The notes: generated by a model from the letters alone, not told the origin. 64,000 nt of DNA from Raineyella fluvialis (GCF_009646095.1 NZ_CP045725.1:2666001-2730000), one strand, 5' to 3'. Shown: positions 8,938 through 18,260, counted from the first letter of the stretch. Program-made: numbers and translations.

Positions 8938-9603
8938 TCAGAACAGGCCGGGAACGAATCTCTTCGTCCATGTCATATACTCTGCGTACTCTGGAAGGTG
9001 TGCTGAAATCAGACGCTCCTCCTGAATGGCGCGATACATCTGGAGAGTCACAATCATTATCAGGATCGCCATCTTCTGCCACGACGGCCCCATCAAAACG
9101 GCGCCGATCAAAACGACAGTCTCACCGACGTAGAGGGGATGCCGAATATATCGATACGGGCCCTTCCGTACCAGCGTGCGAACTTGAGGAGCAACGCCGA
9201 AGTTCCTGCGTAAGGCGGCCAGCGAGTAAAGCGTGAAGCCAAGCCCCAGGGCCTGAATGGACACCGCGATCACCGACAGACTTGGCGGAACCGTCATACT
9301 TTCAGCGAATGCAAGCAGGAAGGGGGCGAACGTCCCCGCATAGGCGGCGATCCGTGGCAGGATCTCTGGGCTCGCCGCCTTGGCATCACTTCGCGTGAGC
9401 AGCAATGCCACAAACAACACATAGAAGGCGACTAGCATGCCCCCATATAGCATTGTGAGAACTTTGACGATGCCCCCTGTGTGAAGCGAAGCGCTCCCTT
9501 GAGTCAAGAGGTTACGGGCAGAAATAACAATCATGCCTGAGAAGATCGGGGTTAAGGCGATCCGTTCTAGGTCCATCGATCTCAAGGATTCCCGTAGCGC
9601 CAT
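8938..9603 (-). CDS. Isoprenylcysteine carboxyl methyltransferase (ICMT)-family membrane protein
   Basis: 221 aa with about five hydrophobic segments. The C-terminal half carries the ICMT/phospholipid-methyltransferase signature: GPYRYIRHPLYVGE (RHPxY), then EERLISAHLPEYAEYM, which bind S-adenosylmethionine in this family. The bacterial substrate is not predictable; lipids or small quinone-like molecules are typical. Codon use is visibly less GC-rich than in neighbouring genes, and the gene sits beside IS remnants, so horizontal acquisition is plausible. An internal ATG at 9576 is an alternative start. Confidence 0.75.
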   Translation of the reverse strand: MALRESLRSMDLERIALTPIFSGMIVISARNLLTQGSASLHTGGIVKVLTMLYGGMLVAFYVLFVALLLTRSDAKAASPEILPRIAAYAGTFAPFLLAFAESMTVPPSLSVIAVSIQALGLGFTLYSLAALRRNFGVAPQVRTLVRKGPYRYIRHPLYVGETVVLIGAVLMGPSWQKMAILIMIVTLQMYRAIQEERLISAHLPEYAEYMTWTKRFVPGLF

Positions 9604-9962
9604 TGGGTGACGGCCTTTCTAAGAAGACACACCTTGTTGGAGTGGCGTCCTGCCGAGCTTGTTCAATCACCAATCAGTCGCCCTCGAAAGCTCCCTGCCG
9701 GCATGAGACGAGCGGACCAGTGGCATCCGTAGGAACGCAGACCTTCCGAGGCGGATGGCTACAGGTCGACGAGCGAGACGCTGGCCCGAGCCACACCTCA
9801 TGCCTCATTCTTACGACGCCTTCGTGATGACGGCAGGGTAGCACTCGCGAACCTGTGTGACTGATGATCAAATCTGTGAACGGCGGCTGACAGTCACGGC
9901 AGGGTGAGGTTGAGCACAGCTGTTTGACAGGAGCCCGTTGGGCGCGCAAGAGTGAGTCCGAA
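9604..9962. other. Intergenic region upstream of the pilus operon
   Basis: Separates the minus-strand methyltransferase gene from the Tad operon. It should hold the flp promoter, but I cannot point to a clear -35/-10 pair. Confidence 0.35.
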
Positions 9963-10007
9963 CCCCCATCCGGGGGAGAGCCGCACGGGGGGTCGAGCTC
10001 TCGACCC
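9963..10007 (+). promoter_or_regulatory. Tandem hairpins in the flp 5' leader
   Basis: Two inverted repeats directly precede the flp ribosome binding site: CCCCC/GGGGG (9963-9967 and 9972-9976, 4-nt loop) and GGGTCG/CGACCC (9990-9995 and 10002-10007, 6-nt loop). They could stabilise the abundant pilin mRNA or gate translation. Confidence 0.5.
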
Positions 10008-10028
10008 GGAACCAGAGAGGGTATCTTA

Positions 10029-10238
10029 ATGACGAAGTTCGCCGCATTCATGACCACCACGCTGTTCATGCTCAAGCAACGCCACGAGGACAACGACAAG
10101 GGCGCCACGCTTGTCGAGTACGCTCTGCTGGTCGGGCTGATCGCTCTCGCTGTTATTGTCGGCGTTACGGCCTTCGGTAATCAGGTTAACACCTTCTTTA
10201 ACGGCCTCGCTGCCAAGCTTGGCATCGTCGCCGGCTGA
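10029..10238 (+). CDS. flp: Flp-family type IVb pilin
   Basis: 69 aa, the usual size of Flp prepilins. A short charged leader ends in DKG, followed by ATLVEYALLVGLIALAVIVGV. This is the classical prepilin cleavage site after Gly with Glu at mature position 5, then a hydrophobic polymerisation helix. It is cleaved by the prepilin peptidase at 16998-17639 and assembled by the Tad machinery downstream. The ATG at 10029 has GAGAGGG 7 nt upstream. A strong hairpin follows the gene, consistent with the pilin being made in excess over the assembly proteins. Confidence 0.93.
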   Translation: MTKFAAFMTTTLFMLKQRHEDNDKGATLVEYALLVGLIALAVIVGVTAFGNQVNTFFNGLAAKLGIVAG

Positions 10239-10258
10239 GCCGTCGAGTGCTCGGTCTC

Positions 10259-10289
10259 TAGGAGCGGACGGCGGCGCCGTCCGCTCCTA
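10259..10289 (+). terminator. Hairpin between flp and tadE (partial terminator or 3' stabiliser)
   Basis: Perfect 13-bp inverted repeat (10259-10271 and 10277-10289) with a 5-nt loop, without a U-tract. Its position between pilin and machinery genes suggests differential expression. Confidence 0.65.
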
Positions 10290-10320
10290 CTCACTTGCTG
10301 GCGCGACGGTATGGGGGTTC

Positions 10321-10713
10321 ATGCGTAAGTCAGATCGCGGTGCTGAAGTGGTCGAGTTCGCACTCTTGGCGCCGATCCTGATGGCTTTGATCCTGGGGAC
10401 CATCGAGTTCGGGTTCGCCTTCCTGGCTCAGGCTACGATTGCTGGGGCGGCACGCGAGGCCGCCAGGGACATGGCGATCCACAACAACCCTGATCAGGCC
10501 CGAATGGTAGCAGTGAATGCGGCAGTTCCTGTCGTAGTCTTTGCCAACCCGACTGAGGAGATTGGCATCGCCGCGACCTGTCCTACGGGAGCGGCCGGAC
10601 AAGTCGTGGTGACCATCAACCACCCTTACGTGGGCCTCACCGGTTGGTTGGCGACCGTCGCCCCGACTGGAGTCACACTCGGGGGCAAGGGAGTCATGAG
10701 ATGCGGTGGCTGA
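10321..10713 (+). CDS. tadE: TadE-like minor pseudopilin
   Basis: 130 aa. The N-terminal RGAEVVEFALLAPILMALILGTIEFGF is a TadE pseudopilin segment (conserved Glu after the charged start, then a single transmembrane helix). An extracytoplasmic beta-rich domain follows, with two cysteines (ATCPTG and the C-terminal MRCGG). It should be processed like Flp and act in pilus biogenesis. GGGGG lies just before the ATG. The 3' end overlaps the next gene by 13 bp, so the two are translationally coupled. Confidence 0.85.
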   Translation: MRKSDRGAEVVEFALLAPILMALILGTIEFGFAFLAQATIAGAAREAARDMAIHNNPDQARMVAVNAAVPVVVFANPTEEIGIAATCPTGAAGQVVVTINHPYVGLTGWLATVAPTGVTLGGKGVMRCGG

Positions 10714-11738
10714 GGGGGCAAGCGTCTGATCGCGGGGCGACGGCCATCCTGGTGGCAATCACCATGGTCGTCCTGGCCAGTTTTACAGCGCTGGCCATCG
10801 ATGGCGGGGCCCTTTGGAGCGACAAGAAACAGCTCCAGAACGGCGCGGACGCGGGGTCCTTGGCGATTGCTCAGAGCTGCGCAAAGGGCGATTGTGGTGC
10901 TTACACAACGACGGCGGACGAATACGCCAAGGCAAACAAGCTTGACGCAAATGCGGCTGGTGAGGTCACTACCCTCGACACCTCTGCAGGTACCGTTACC
11001 GTCCGCGATTTCTCGACTCGCAGCCTCTGGTTCGCACCAGTCTTGGGTATCAACACGGCCGATGTTGCTGCTGCGGCGACGGCTAAATGGCGGACGATGA
11101 CGTCCGGCACTGTGCTGCCGCTGGCGCTGTCCCTTTGCTCGTTCTACCAGCAGTCCGGCACCGTGATGGGGGATCCTGGCGAGTCGGGTACGGAGATGGT
11201 TCTGTACTACAAGACCAGCAGCTCTGCGACCACGGCCATCACCTCCGACAACGCCTCGACAATGTGTGTCCCTCCAGCGAACATGGCTGCCAACGACGTC
11301 TCGGGTGGTTTCGGCTGGCTCGGCGTGGACCCCATTACCTGTGAGGCGGCCGTCAGTGCCGGTGGGACGGTGCCTGTGTCTCCCGGTCTGGCTCCGCCTT
11401 CGTGCTTCGATCCCACGAAACTGCAAAACGCCATCGTCCAGGTCCCCGTATTTTCGGACTGCAACCGTGCCACCACCGGCGTCGACAAAGGTCAATGTAC
11501 CAATGGAAACAACGGCAAGTATCAGATTTATGGCCTAGCGAGCTTCTTGGTGACGGGTTATTGCTTCAGCCCGAATACCGAGGAATGGAACGTCGGCGGC
11601 AATTGCACGAGCGCCAAGGATTCCCCTCAGGGTCCCAGGATCGTCGGGAAGTTCGTGGGATTCGCTTCGCTTGACTCGTCGAGCACCAACCCACCTGGCC
11701 CTGACATGGGGACCGATCAAGTTGCCCTCATCCAGTAG
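10701..11738 (+). CDS. TadG-like pilus assembly protein
   Basis: 345 aa. The N-terminus RGATAILVAITMVVLASFTALAIDGGALWSDKKQLQNGADAGSLA is the TadG/TadE-G 'Flp pilus assembly' signature: one membrane helix, then a conserved QxxADAAALA-like motif (here QNGADAGSLA). The long exported domain is Cys- and Gly/Thr-rich with at least eight cysteines, suggesting disulfides outside the cell. AAGGGAG lies 7 nt before the ATG at 10701, inside the end of tadE. Confidence 0.85.
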   Translation: MRWLRGQASDRGATAILVAITMVVLASFTALAIDGGALWSDKKQLQNGADAGSLAIAQSCAKGDCGAYTTTADEYAKANKLDANAAGEVTTLDTSAGTVTVRDFSTRSLWFAPVLGINTADVAAAATAKWRTMTSGTVLPLALSLCSFYQQSGTVMGDPGESGTEMVLYYKTSSSATTAITSDNASTMCVPPANMAANDVSGGFGWLGVDPITCEAAVSAGGTVPVSPGLAPPSCFDPTKLQNAIVQVPVFSDCNRATTGVDKGQCTNGNNGKYQIYGLASFLVTGYCFSPNTEEWNVGGNCTSAKDSPQGPRIVGKFVGFASLDSSSTNPPGPDMGTDQVALIQ

Positions 11739-11756
11739 GAACAAAGAGATCTGAGT

Positions 11757-12485
11757 ATGACGAAACGTCGCATAACAGCCGCAGTCGTCGCGGGCGTCCT
11801 CACTGTGATCGCCCTGGTCGTCCTGATCGCCTACGTCGGTGGGGCGGATAGGCGCGCCCTTCGCACACTGCAACCGGAGTCCGTGTTGGTTGTCGTGCAA
11901 CCGGTCGCCAAGGGCACGGCGGCGGATGCGCTGGGCAATGCTGTGCAAGTGAAGCAAATTCCGCACTCAGCCAAGGCTCAGGGCGCAGTCTCCGCCGTCA
12001 GCGAACTCGGCAAGCGCGTCTCAGCGGTAGATCTCGTTCCCGGTGAACAGGTCCTTAGCTCGCGGTTCGTGGATCAAGCCAACCTTCAGTCCGCTCAGGT
12101 GCCAGCCGGTATGCAAGAGGTTACTGTGCTCCTGACCAGTCAGCGTGTCTACGGTGGCCGACCAACGCCCGGAGACAAGGTCGGCATATTCCTGACCGAC
12201 AATCAGGCGAAGACGACCAAGCTCGGGTTGAACGGGGTGCTGGTCACTAGGGTCCAAGGAGGTGCACAGTTGCAGGCGTCCACTCCAGCCGCAGGGTCGG
12301 CATCCGCGGCACAGTCTAGCTCGGCCTCGGAGGTGAATATCATGATCACTGTAGCGCTGAACACCCACGACGCGGAGCGGCTCGTTTGGGCCGCCGAGAA
12401 CGGTAAGGTGTGGATGTCCCTGCAGAACAAGGCGACCGATACTGCGGGCTCGAGCGTCGTCAACCCGGATAACTTTGCCCGATGA
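11757..12485 (+). CDS. cpaB: Flp pilus assembly protein RcpC/CpaB
   Basis: 242 aa. An N-terminal membrane anchor (AAVVAGVLTVIALVVLIAYVGG) is followed by an SAF-like domain: VLVVVQPVAKGTAADALGNAVQ, then DLVPGEQVLSSRF. The C-terminal RcpC/CpaB half contains VTVLLTSQRVYGGRPTPGDKVGIFL. In other systems CpaB/RcpC lies in the periplasm or at the outer face and supports pilus assembly. It ends with an ATGA overlap into the tadZ gene. Confidence 0.85.
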   Translation: MTKRRITAAVVAGVLTVIALVVLIAYVGGADRRALRTLQPESVLVVVQPVAKGTAADALGNAVQVKQIPHSAKAQGAVSAVSELGKRVSAVDLVPGEQVLSSRFVDQANLQSAQVPAGMQEVTVLLTSQRVYGGRPTPGDKVGIFLTDNQAKTTKLGLNGVLVTRVQGGAQLQASTPAAGSASAAQSSSASEVNIMITVALNTHDAERLVWAAENGKVWMSLQNKATDTAGSSVVNPDNFAR

Positions 12486-13669
12486 GCCGCTTTCTTGTGG
12501 TCACCAACACACCTGACCTCGCCCGGAATGTCGCCTACGCGACAGGGGCTGCTGACGTCGCCACACGCCCGGCCACCCCGATGCCGTCCCATTGTGCCGA
12601 ATTGCTAGGGCGTGACCCGGAACGTCCGATCGTCGTGCTCGACGCACGTCCCGACTCGGAGGCGGCACTGCGTCTGACCAGCCGCTGCACCGAGGCCGGC
12701 ATCGTCGTGGTCTTGGCCTCGGACGTGCCGGAACAGATTGGTTTTTCGGCCCTTAAGGCCGGTGCCACGGACGTGGTCTCCGCCTTCGCGTCCATTCCGG
12801 AATGGCGAATCTCGCTGTCCCGAGCCGAGAGCTTCGCTGGACAACGAGCCCTCGCCGAGCGTGGCGAAAGGGTCGGCGCCCCAGCGCAACAAACCACCCT
12901 CGGGCGCGTAATTACCGTCACCTCACCCAAGGGAGGCGTCGGCAAGACTACGGTTGCCACAAACCTAGCCGTTGGCCTAGCCCGGCGCTTCGCGCAGTCG
13001 ACTGTTCTGGTCGACCTTGATGTCCAGTACGGGGACGTGGCCACGGCCTTGGGGCTGGCACCTCAGTACACATTGGTAGACGCCACCCGGGGCCATACTG
13101 CGACAGATCCGCTCTCTTTGAAGAGCCTGCTCACCCAGCACTCGACCGGGCTCTTCGTGATCCCGGGATCGGAATCGCCCGGTGACGCCGAGGCCGTGGG
13201 CGCCCGCGAGGTCGGCGTCCTACTGCACACCCTCGCTGGTGCCTTCCAGTACGTGGTCGTCGACACCGCTCCCGGACTCAGCGAGCACACGCTCACGGCG
13301 CTCGACAACTCGAGCGATCTGGTGCTGGTCACCAGCCTCGACGTTCCCGGCGTCCGCGGGCTGCGGAAGGAGATGGACACTCTGCGTCAGGTCGACCTTA
13401 TGATCTCGCACCATGTGGTCCTCAACTTCACAGATCCCCACCGTGGCATCACGGTCAAAGACGTCGAGGCCAACATCGGTGAAGCCGTTAGTGTGTCCCT
13501 TCCGGTGGCCAAGGAGGTTCCTTTGTCGGTGAACCAGGGCATTCCACTGCTGCAGGGTAACGGGCGTGACCAGGCTTCCAAGCAGCTTCAGTTCCTCGTC
13601 GACCTTGTCGTGGGAGTGGAAGAGGCTACGAGCTCGAAGCACACGAGACGTTGGGGTAGTAGGGCATGA
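12482..13669 (+). CDS. tadZ: TadZ/CpaE-like pilus localisation ATPase
   Basis: 395 aa. Residues 1-110 resemble an atypical receiver domain (PIVVLDARPDSE, then VVVLASDVPEQIGFSALKAGATDVV). From about residue 140 there is a ParA/MinD-type ATPase with deviant Walker A SPKGGVGKTTVATNLA, then VLVDLDVQYGD and VVVDTAPGL. TadZ proteins position the Tad machinery at the pole. The gene begins in the ATGA overlap with cpaB and ends in an ATGA overlap with the reading frame at 13666 (start of cpaF). Confidence 0.9.
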   Translation: MSRFLVVTNTPDLARNVAYATGAADVATRPATPMPSHCAELLGRDPERPIVVLDARPDSEAALRLTSRCTEAGIVVVLASDVPEQIGFSALKAGATDVVSAFASIPEWRISLSRAESFAGQRALAERGERVGAPAQQTTLGRVITVTSPKGGVGKTTVATNLAVGLARRFAQSTVLVDLDVQYGDVATALGLAPQYTLVDATRGHTATDPLSLKSLLTQHSTGLFVIPGSESPGDAEAVGAREVGVLLHTLAGAFQYVVVDTAPGLSEHTLTALDNSSDLVLVTSLDVPGVRGLRKEMDTLRQVDLMISHHVVLNFTDPHRGITVKDVEANIGEAVSVSLPVAKEVPLSVNQGIPLLQGNGRDQASKQLQFLVDLVVGVEEATSSKHTRRWGSRA

Positions 13670-15146
13670 GACTCTCAGATCGGCTCGCAGCAAACCATAG
13701 TTCGTCTGTGGAGGGACGCGCCCCATCCGAATCTGAACCCGTCGTGGCCGCGGATGCCGCCGCTTTCGTGGCACCGGAAGTTCCGATTGCGCTGCCTATC
13801 CCACGAACACCCGCTCGGGGCTTTCTGGACTTTCCCCGATAACCCATCCGCCCCAGCGAGCCATGGGACCGGACCCACTCGCCGCCCTGAAATCAGCTGC
13901 GGCCGACACGCTGTACGAGCGCCTTGGCGCGCGGCTGAGTGACTCGAGTCTGGACGAGCAAACACTCCGGACGCTGGTTCGCAACGAACTGAATACGATC
14001 ATCGAGTCGTCAGGTACACCGTTGACAGTTGTCGAACGTCGCCGGGTAATCGATGAGGTCCAAGCCCAAGTGCTGGGTCTCGGGATCCTGGAGCCGTTCT
14101 TGGCTGACGACACCGTCACCGAAATCATGGTCAATGGCCCCGACAACATCTACATCGAACGGGCGGGGCGACTGGCCCCTGCCGACGTCACATTCGAGAA
14201 CGAATTGGCTCTGCGTCGGGTAATCGACCGGATCGTCTCCAGGGTTGGACGCCACATTGACGAGGCAACTCCTCTGGTCGATGCCCGCCTGGCGGACGGT
14301 TCACGTGTCAACGCAATCGTTCCGCCACTGGCTGTCAGCGGCCCAACTTTGACGATCCGGAAGTTCTCCACAGAGGTGCTGACGGTGCCGGACATGATCG
14401 GGCTGGGTACTCTCATCCCTGAAACGGCTGAACTGTTGGAGGCCTGTGTCCGTGCACGACTCAATATTCTCGTCTCGGGCGGCACTGGTACTGGTAAGAC
14501 GACCATGCTTAATGTCTTGTCGTCGTTCATTCCTAACGACGAGCGGATAATCACAATTGAGGACACTGTCGAACTGCAGCTCCAGCAGCGACACGTGGTA
14601 CGCCTCGAGGCGCGTAACGCCAACACCGAAGGTCGGGGCGCAGTCAGTATCCGGGATCTCGTGCGCAACTCTCTGCGTATGCGGCCCGATAGGATCGTCG
14701 TCGGCGAGGTTCGTGACGCCGAGGCCCTCGACATGCTCCAAGCTATGAACACCGGCCACGACGGTTCACTATCTACCGTGCACTCTAATTCGCCGCGTGA
14801 CACGCTCGCCCGCCTCGAGACCCTGGTGTTGATGGCTGGCATCGAGTTGCCTCTGCGGGCCATCCGCGAGCAGGTGTCTTCGGCGGTCGACCTGATCGTT
14901 CATCTCGGACGGCTGCGTGACGGCACCCGCCGAGTCGTGAACGTGACCGAGGTGCTCGGTATGGAAGGCCAGACGATCACGTTACAGGACATTTTCGAGT
15001 TCGACTACGCTGCAGGCGTGGATCGTGACGGACGATTCCGCGGGCACCTTAAGCCCACCGGCGTACGCCCACGGTTTATGGACCGGTTCGACGAGCTCGG
15101 CATCGCTCTCCCTTCCGCCGTCTTCGGCGGCTACTCACCCCGATAG
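13666..15146 (+). CDS. cpaF: CpaF/TadA secretion ATPase, apparent frameshift in the N-terminal tail
   Basis: The intact frame from ATG 13863 gives 427 aa with all core motifs: VTEIMVNGPDNIYIE, Walker A SGGTGTGKTTMLN, Asp box IITIEDTVELQL, Walker B RMRPDRIVVGEVRDAEALDM, and the His box GSLSTVHSNSPRDTL. It is the hexameric ATPase that powers Flp pilus assembly. However, the ATG at 13863 has only a weak ribosome binding site. The ATGA overlap at 13666 opens a 58-codon frame starting MRLSDRLA, typical of CpaF N-termini, which stops at 13840-13842. Adding one C to the C4 run at 13834-13837 joins the two into one protein of about 493 aa. The intact core alone is 13863-15146. Confidence 0.85.
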
Positions 15147-15151
15147 GCGCC

Positions 15152-16096
15152 ATGTCACTCTTCGACTCTCCCGCCATCATGTGGATGGGAATCAGCCTGC
15201 TTATCGCGGCTATAGCCCTAGCCTTTGCAGCGTTGGCTCCTCGACGTTACGACCTGCCCATGTCGCGCCGTCGGCCTGACGTACCGCCACCACCCGGACT
15301 GCTGGCCCGGCTGACTGCAGCCGCCACCCGGGGCGTCGGTCGTCTCATGGCTGGGCGCGGCGACGGACTCCAGGAGATGTTGTACCTGGCAGGAGTCCGG
15401 TCCGACCCCCGGGACTTCGTCCTCCTAGTCCTGAGCGCCTCCGTCCTCGCACTTGCCGCAGGACTGGTCGCTGCCAATTTCGTCATTGGCCTGCTGCTGG
15501 CGTTGATCGTCCCAGTTGTGGCTCGCCTCGGAGTTTCTTTTCAGGTGTCTCGCAGGCGTGCTGCCTTTTCCAATCAGCTCGATGAAATCTTACAGACGCT
15601 GGCAGCCAACCTCCGAGCTGGCACCTCATTACCACAGGCTATGCAGGTACTGGCTCAGGAGGCGGATGAGCCGGCTCAGGGCGAGTTCGTTCGCGTCGGC
15701 AATGAATTGCGGGTGGGTCGACCGATGAACAGTGCCCTGGAAGCTGTGGCGGACCGGATGCAGAGTACAGACTTCTCTTGGGTGGCGCAAGCCATATCCA
15801 TCAACCGCGAGGTCGGTGGTAATCTCGCTGACGTTCTCGATGGCATCGCCGAGACAATGCGTCAGCGCGGTGCATTACGTCGCCAAGTGGATGCCCTTAG
15901 CGCCGAAGGGAAAATGTCCGGGTGGGTGCTGATGGCTCTACCTTTCGGAATGTTCCTTCTTGTCTCTCTGACCAACCCGCACTACTTCGATTCTCTTATC
16001 CATGACCCTCTCGGTTGGCTGATGATAGCTGCAGGTGTGGTTCTGCTGGTTATCGGCGGCGTATGGCTTCGAGCCGCCACCTCGGTGAAGTACTAG
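15152..16096 (+). CDS. tadB: TadB, type II/IV secretion F-domain inner-membrane protein
   Basis: 314 aa. One N-terminal helix, a central pair (LVLSASVLALAAGLVAANFVIGLLLALIVP), the T2SSF/GspF domain (QLDEILQTLAANLRAGTSLPQAMQVLAQE, then EVGGNLADVLDGIAETMRQR), and C-terminal helices. TadB and TadC form the inner-membrane platform on which CpaF acts. It follows cpaF by 5 bp. Confidence 0.9.
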   Translation: MSLFDSPAIMWMGISLLIAAIALAFAALAPRRYDLPMSRRRPDVPPPPGLLARLTAAATRGVGRLMAGRGDGLQEMLYLAGVRSDPRDFVLLVLSASVLALAAGLVAANFVIGLLLALIVPVVARLGVSFQVSRRRAAFSNQLDEILQTLAANLRAGTSLPQAMQVLAQEADEPAQGEFVRVGNELRVGRPMNSALEAVADRMQSTDFSWVAQAISINREVGGNLADVLDGIAETMRQRGALRRQVDALSAEGKMSGWVLMALPFGMFLLVSLTNPHYFDSLIHDPLGWLMIAAGVVLLVIGGVWLRAATSVKY

Positions 16097-16104
16097 GAGA
16101 CAGT

Positions 16105-17001
16105 ATGAATCCGGTATTGATGTTGACGATCGTCGCCGCCTGCTCGGGGCTCGGACTGCTGAGCTACCTGGTGATTGCCGGTCCAGACCCAACCCGATCG
16201 CGGACCCTGAGGAACCTCAGCTTGGGTCGTCGCGCCGAGGTCGACGAACTCAAGATGTCCGAAGGGTTGTCGAACCGAGACCGACACCGTCTCTCGGGGG
16301 CCCGCTGGGTACCCCGCGGGGAACTCAAGCTTTTGGACCGCCTGCTCTCGGAGGCAGGACGGCCGGCCGAATGGCCACTTGACCGCGTTGTGGCCCTCAA
16401 AGTGTGGACCACACTCGTCGTCGCAGTGCTGGCGCTCTTGACTGTGATTCGTATGCCTACCGGCCGCACGTTCATCGTGGCCATCGCCTTTGTGGTCTTG
16501 GTCTATGCCGCTCCCGAGATTCGGCTCCATGGGATCGGCGCGTCTCGCAGAGAGAAGATCGGCCGCGAGCTTGCCGACATTCTGGACCAAATGAGCATTG
16601 CTGTCGAGGCCGGGCTGGGCTTCGAGGCGGCGCTTGTGCGCGTGGCTCGGAATAGTGATGGCGTGCTGGCCGGGGAACTGCAACGCACGGTGCAAGACAT
16701 GCAGGTCGGTCAACCCCGCAGGGAGGCTTATTTGTCGTTGGCTGACCGGACCAAGGTTCCGGAGTTGCGCCGGTTTATCCGAACCATCATCCAGGCCGAG
16801 CAGAGCGGCCTAGCCCTGACTGACGTGCTTAGGACCCAGGCCGATGAGATGCGGCTCGTGCGTCGACAGAAGGCGGAGGAGAAGGCACAGCGGATCCCAG
16901 TCAAAGTGACTTTTCCACTGGTGTTCTGCATCATGCCGACGATCTTCATCGTGGTCCTAGGCCCTGTCATGTTGAACATTCTGGCCGCCTTCAACAAGTG
17001 A
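16105..17001 (+). CDS. tadC: TadC, type II/IV secretion F-domain inner-membrane protein
   Basis: 298 aa. Same architecture as TadB with a longer cytoplasmic loop after the first helix: LADILDQMSIAVEAGLGFEAALVRVAR, then QAEQSGLALTDVLRTQADEMRLVRRQKAEEKAQRIPVKVTFPLVFCIMPTIF, a strongly TadC-like C-terminus. The ATG at 16105 is preceded by AGGAG at 5-nt spacing, 8 bp after tadB. Confidence 0.9.
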   Translation: MNPVLMLTIVAACSGLGLLSYLVIAGPDPTRSRTLRNLSLGRRAEVDELKMSEGLSNRDRHRLSGARWVPRGELKLLDRLLSEAGRPAEWPLDRVVALKVWTTLVVAVLALLTVIRMPTGRTFIVAIAFVVLVYAAPEIRLHGIGASRREKIGRELADILDQMSIAVEAGLGFEAALVRVARNSDGVLAGELQRTVQDMQVGQPRREAYLSLADRTKVPELRRFIRTIIQAEQSGLALTDVLRTQADEMRLVRRQKAEEKAQRIPVKVTFPLVFCIMPTIFIVVLGPVMLNILAAFNK

Positions 17002-17639
17002 TGGGTCCCTTGCCGCTCCTTGCTTATATCGGGACCGCTTCAGTGGCCTCGCTCGCTGGCTGGTTCCTGTCCGGTTGGGGCCGTCGCGTCTGTGACTCCA
17101 CCAGCAGTTGGTTAGTGGGCTGGGTTGTCGGTCTCGTGGCCAGTCTGCTAGCGGGTGCCGCTGCGACCCGGGCTGGCAGTTGGTGGGAGGTTCCCGCTTT
17201 CTGGACCCTCGGCGTCGTTTGCGCCCTGTTGGTTTGCTGCGATCTCGCCGTGATGCGCCTGCCAGACCCCGTCATGGTGTGGGCCTATCCCGCCTTCCTA
17301 GGGCTGCTGGTGATGGCGGCTGCGGGGGCCGGTCAGTGGGTCAGGTTGGGCTGGGCGCTCCTCATGGGTCTCGCCCTGTTGATCTTTTACCTGATCAATG
17401 CCTTGGTCTTCCCAAGCGGGATCTATCTCGGCGACGTGAAGTTCGCCGGCCTGCTCGGGACGTGGCTGGGTTGGTTCGGTTGGCTGTATGTGGTCTGGGG
17501 GACGTTGCTGGCGGCGATCCTCGGCGGAGTTGTCGGTTTGGCGGTCATCATCTCCCGCAAGGGTGGACGTAAGACCGAGTACCCCTACGGCCCCATGATG
17601 GCCGCTGGGGCGTGGATAGCCGCCTTATGGTTGCTTTGA
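16998..17639 (+). CDS. A24-family prepilin peptidase (TadV-like)
   Basis: 213 aa, with about six hydrophobic helices. The two catalytic aspartates fit DLAVMRLPDPVM (residues near 82-86) and YLGDVKFAG, the GxGD-type site of type IV prepilin peptidases. There is no N-terminal methyltransferase domain, as expected for TadV. It should cleave Flp and the pseudopilin TadE. It starts at GTG 16998 or ATG 17001, overlapping the tadC stop codon. Last gene of the operon. Confidence 0.85.
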   Translation: MMGPLPLLAYIGTASVASLAGWFLSGWGRRVCDSTSSWLVGWVVGLVASLLAGAAATRAGSWWEVPAFWTLGVVCALLVCCDLAVMRLPDPVMVWAYPAFLGLLVMAAAGAGQWVRLGWALLMGLALLIFYLINALVFPSGIYLGDVKFAGLLGTWLGWFGWLYVVWGTLLAAILGGVVGLAVIISRKGGRKTEYPYGPMMAAGAWIAALWLL

Positions 17640-17648
17640 TCGCTGACC

Positions 17649-18260
17649 TTAGACATCGACCGGCGGCTGGGAACTGCGGACCATCGCTCTGAAGTACCGG
17701 TGCAGCCGAACATCCGCCGTCAGTTCCGGATGGAACGACGTCGCCAACAGGTTCCCCTGACGTACGGCCACCACCGGCCCGTCGCCACCGGTCCGCGCCA
17801 GCACCTCAACGTCCGGCCCCAACTCGACCACCTGAGGTGCCCGGATGAAAACGGCCGGGAAGGCAGGTCCATCCATCCCGGCCACCGAAAGATCCTCGGT
17901 GAACGACGCCAACTGACCGCCGAACGCATTGCGCCGCGCCGTGATGTCCAGCCCACCGACGGTCGCAAACCCGTCCAGTGCCGCGCCGTCCTCGACCCGC
18001 TCGCTGAGCAGGATCAGCCCCGCGCAGGTGCCGAAGATCGGGAGCCCCGCCGCCCGCCGCGCCGCCAGCTCCTCGAACAGCCCCACCTTCGCCGCGGCGC
18101 GGGCCATCGCGGTGCTCTCACCGCCCGGCAGGACAACCCCGTCGACGCCCTCCAGTTGGTCCGGCGTACGGACCTCGCGGACGGATGCGCCGAGGGCGGT
18201 GAGCATTGCGACGTGCTCGCTCACCGCCCCTTGCAGTGCAATGACGCCGATCAACGTCAC
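17649..18260 (-). CDS. pdxT: Pyridoxal 5'-phosphate synthase glutaminase subunit PdxT
   Basis: 203 aa. Class I glutaminase that supplies ammonia to PdxS. Visible motifs are [15 protein letters not shown], the oxyanion-loop [10 protein letters not shown], the nucleophile elbow [12 protein letters not shown] (Cys near residue 80), and the catalytic His/Glu in [16 protein letters not shown]. The GTG start overlaps the pdxS stop (GTGA), so the two are translationally coupled. Confidence 0.96.
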   Translation of the reverse strand: MTLIGVIALQGAVSEHVAMLTALGASVREVRTPDQLEGVDGVVLPGGESTAMARAAAKVGLFEELAARRAAGLPIFGTCAGLILLSERVEDGAALDGFATVGGLDITARRNAFGGQLASFTEDLSVAGMDGPAFPAVFIRAPQVVELGPDVEVLARTGGDGPVVAVRQGNLLATSFHPELTADVRLHRYFRAMVRSSQPPVDV

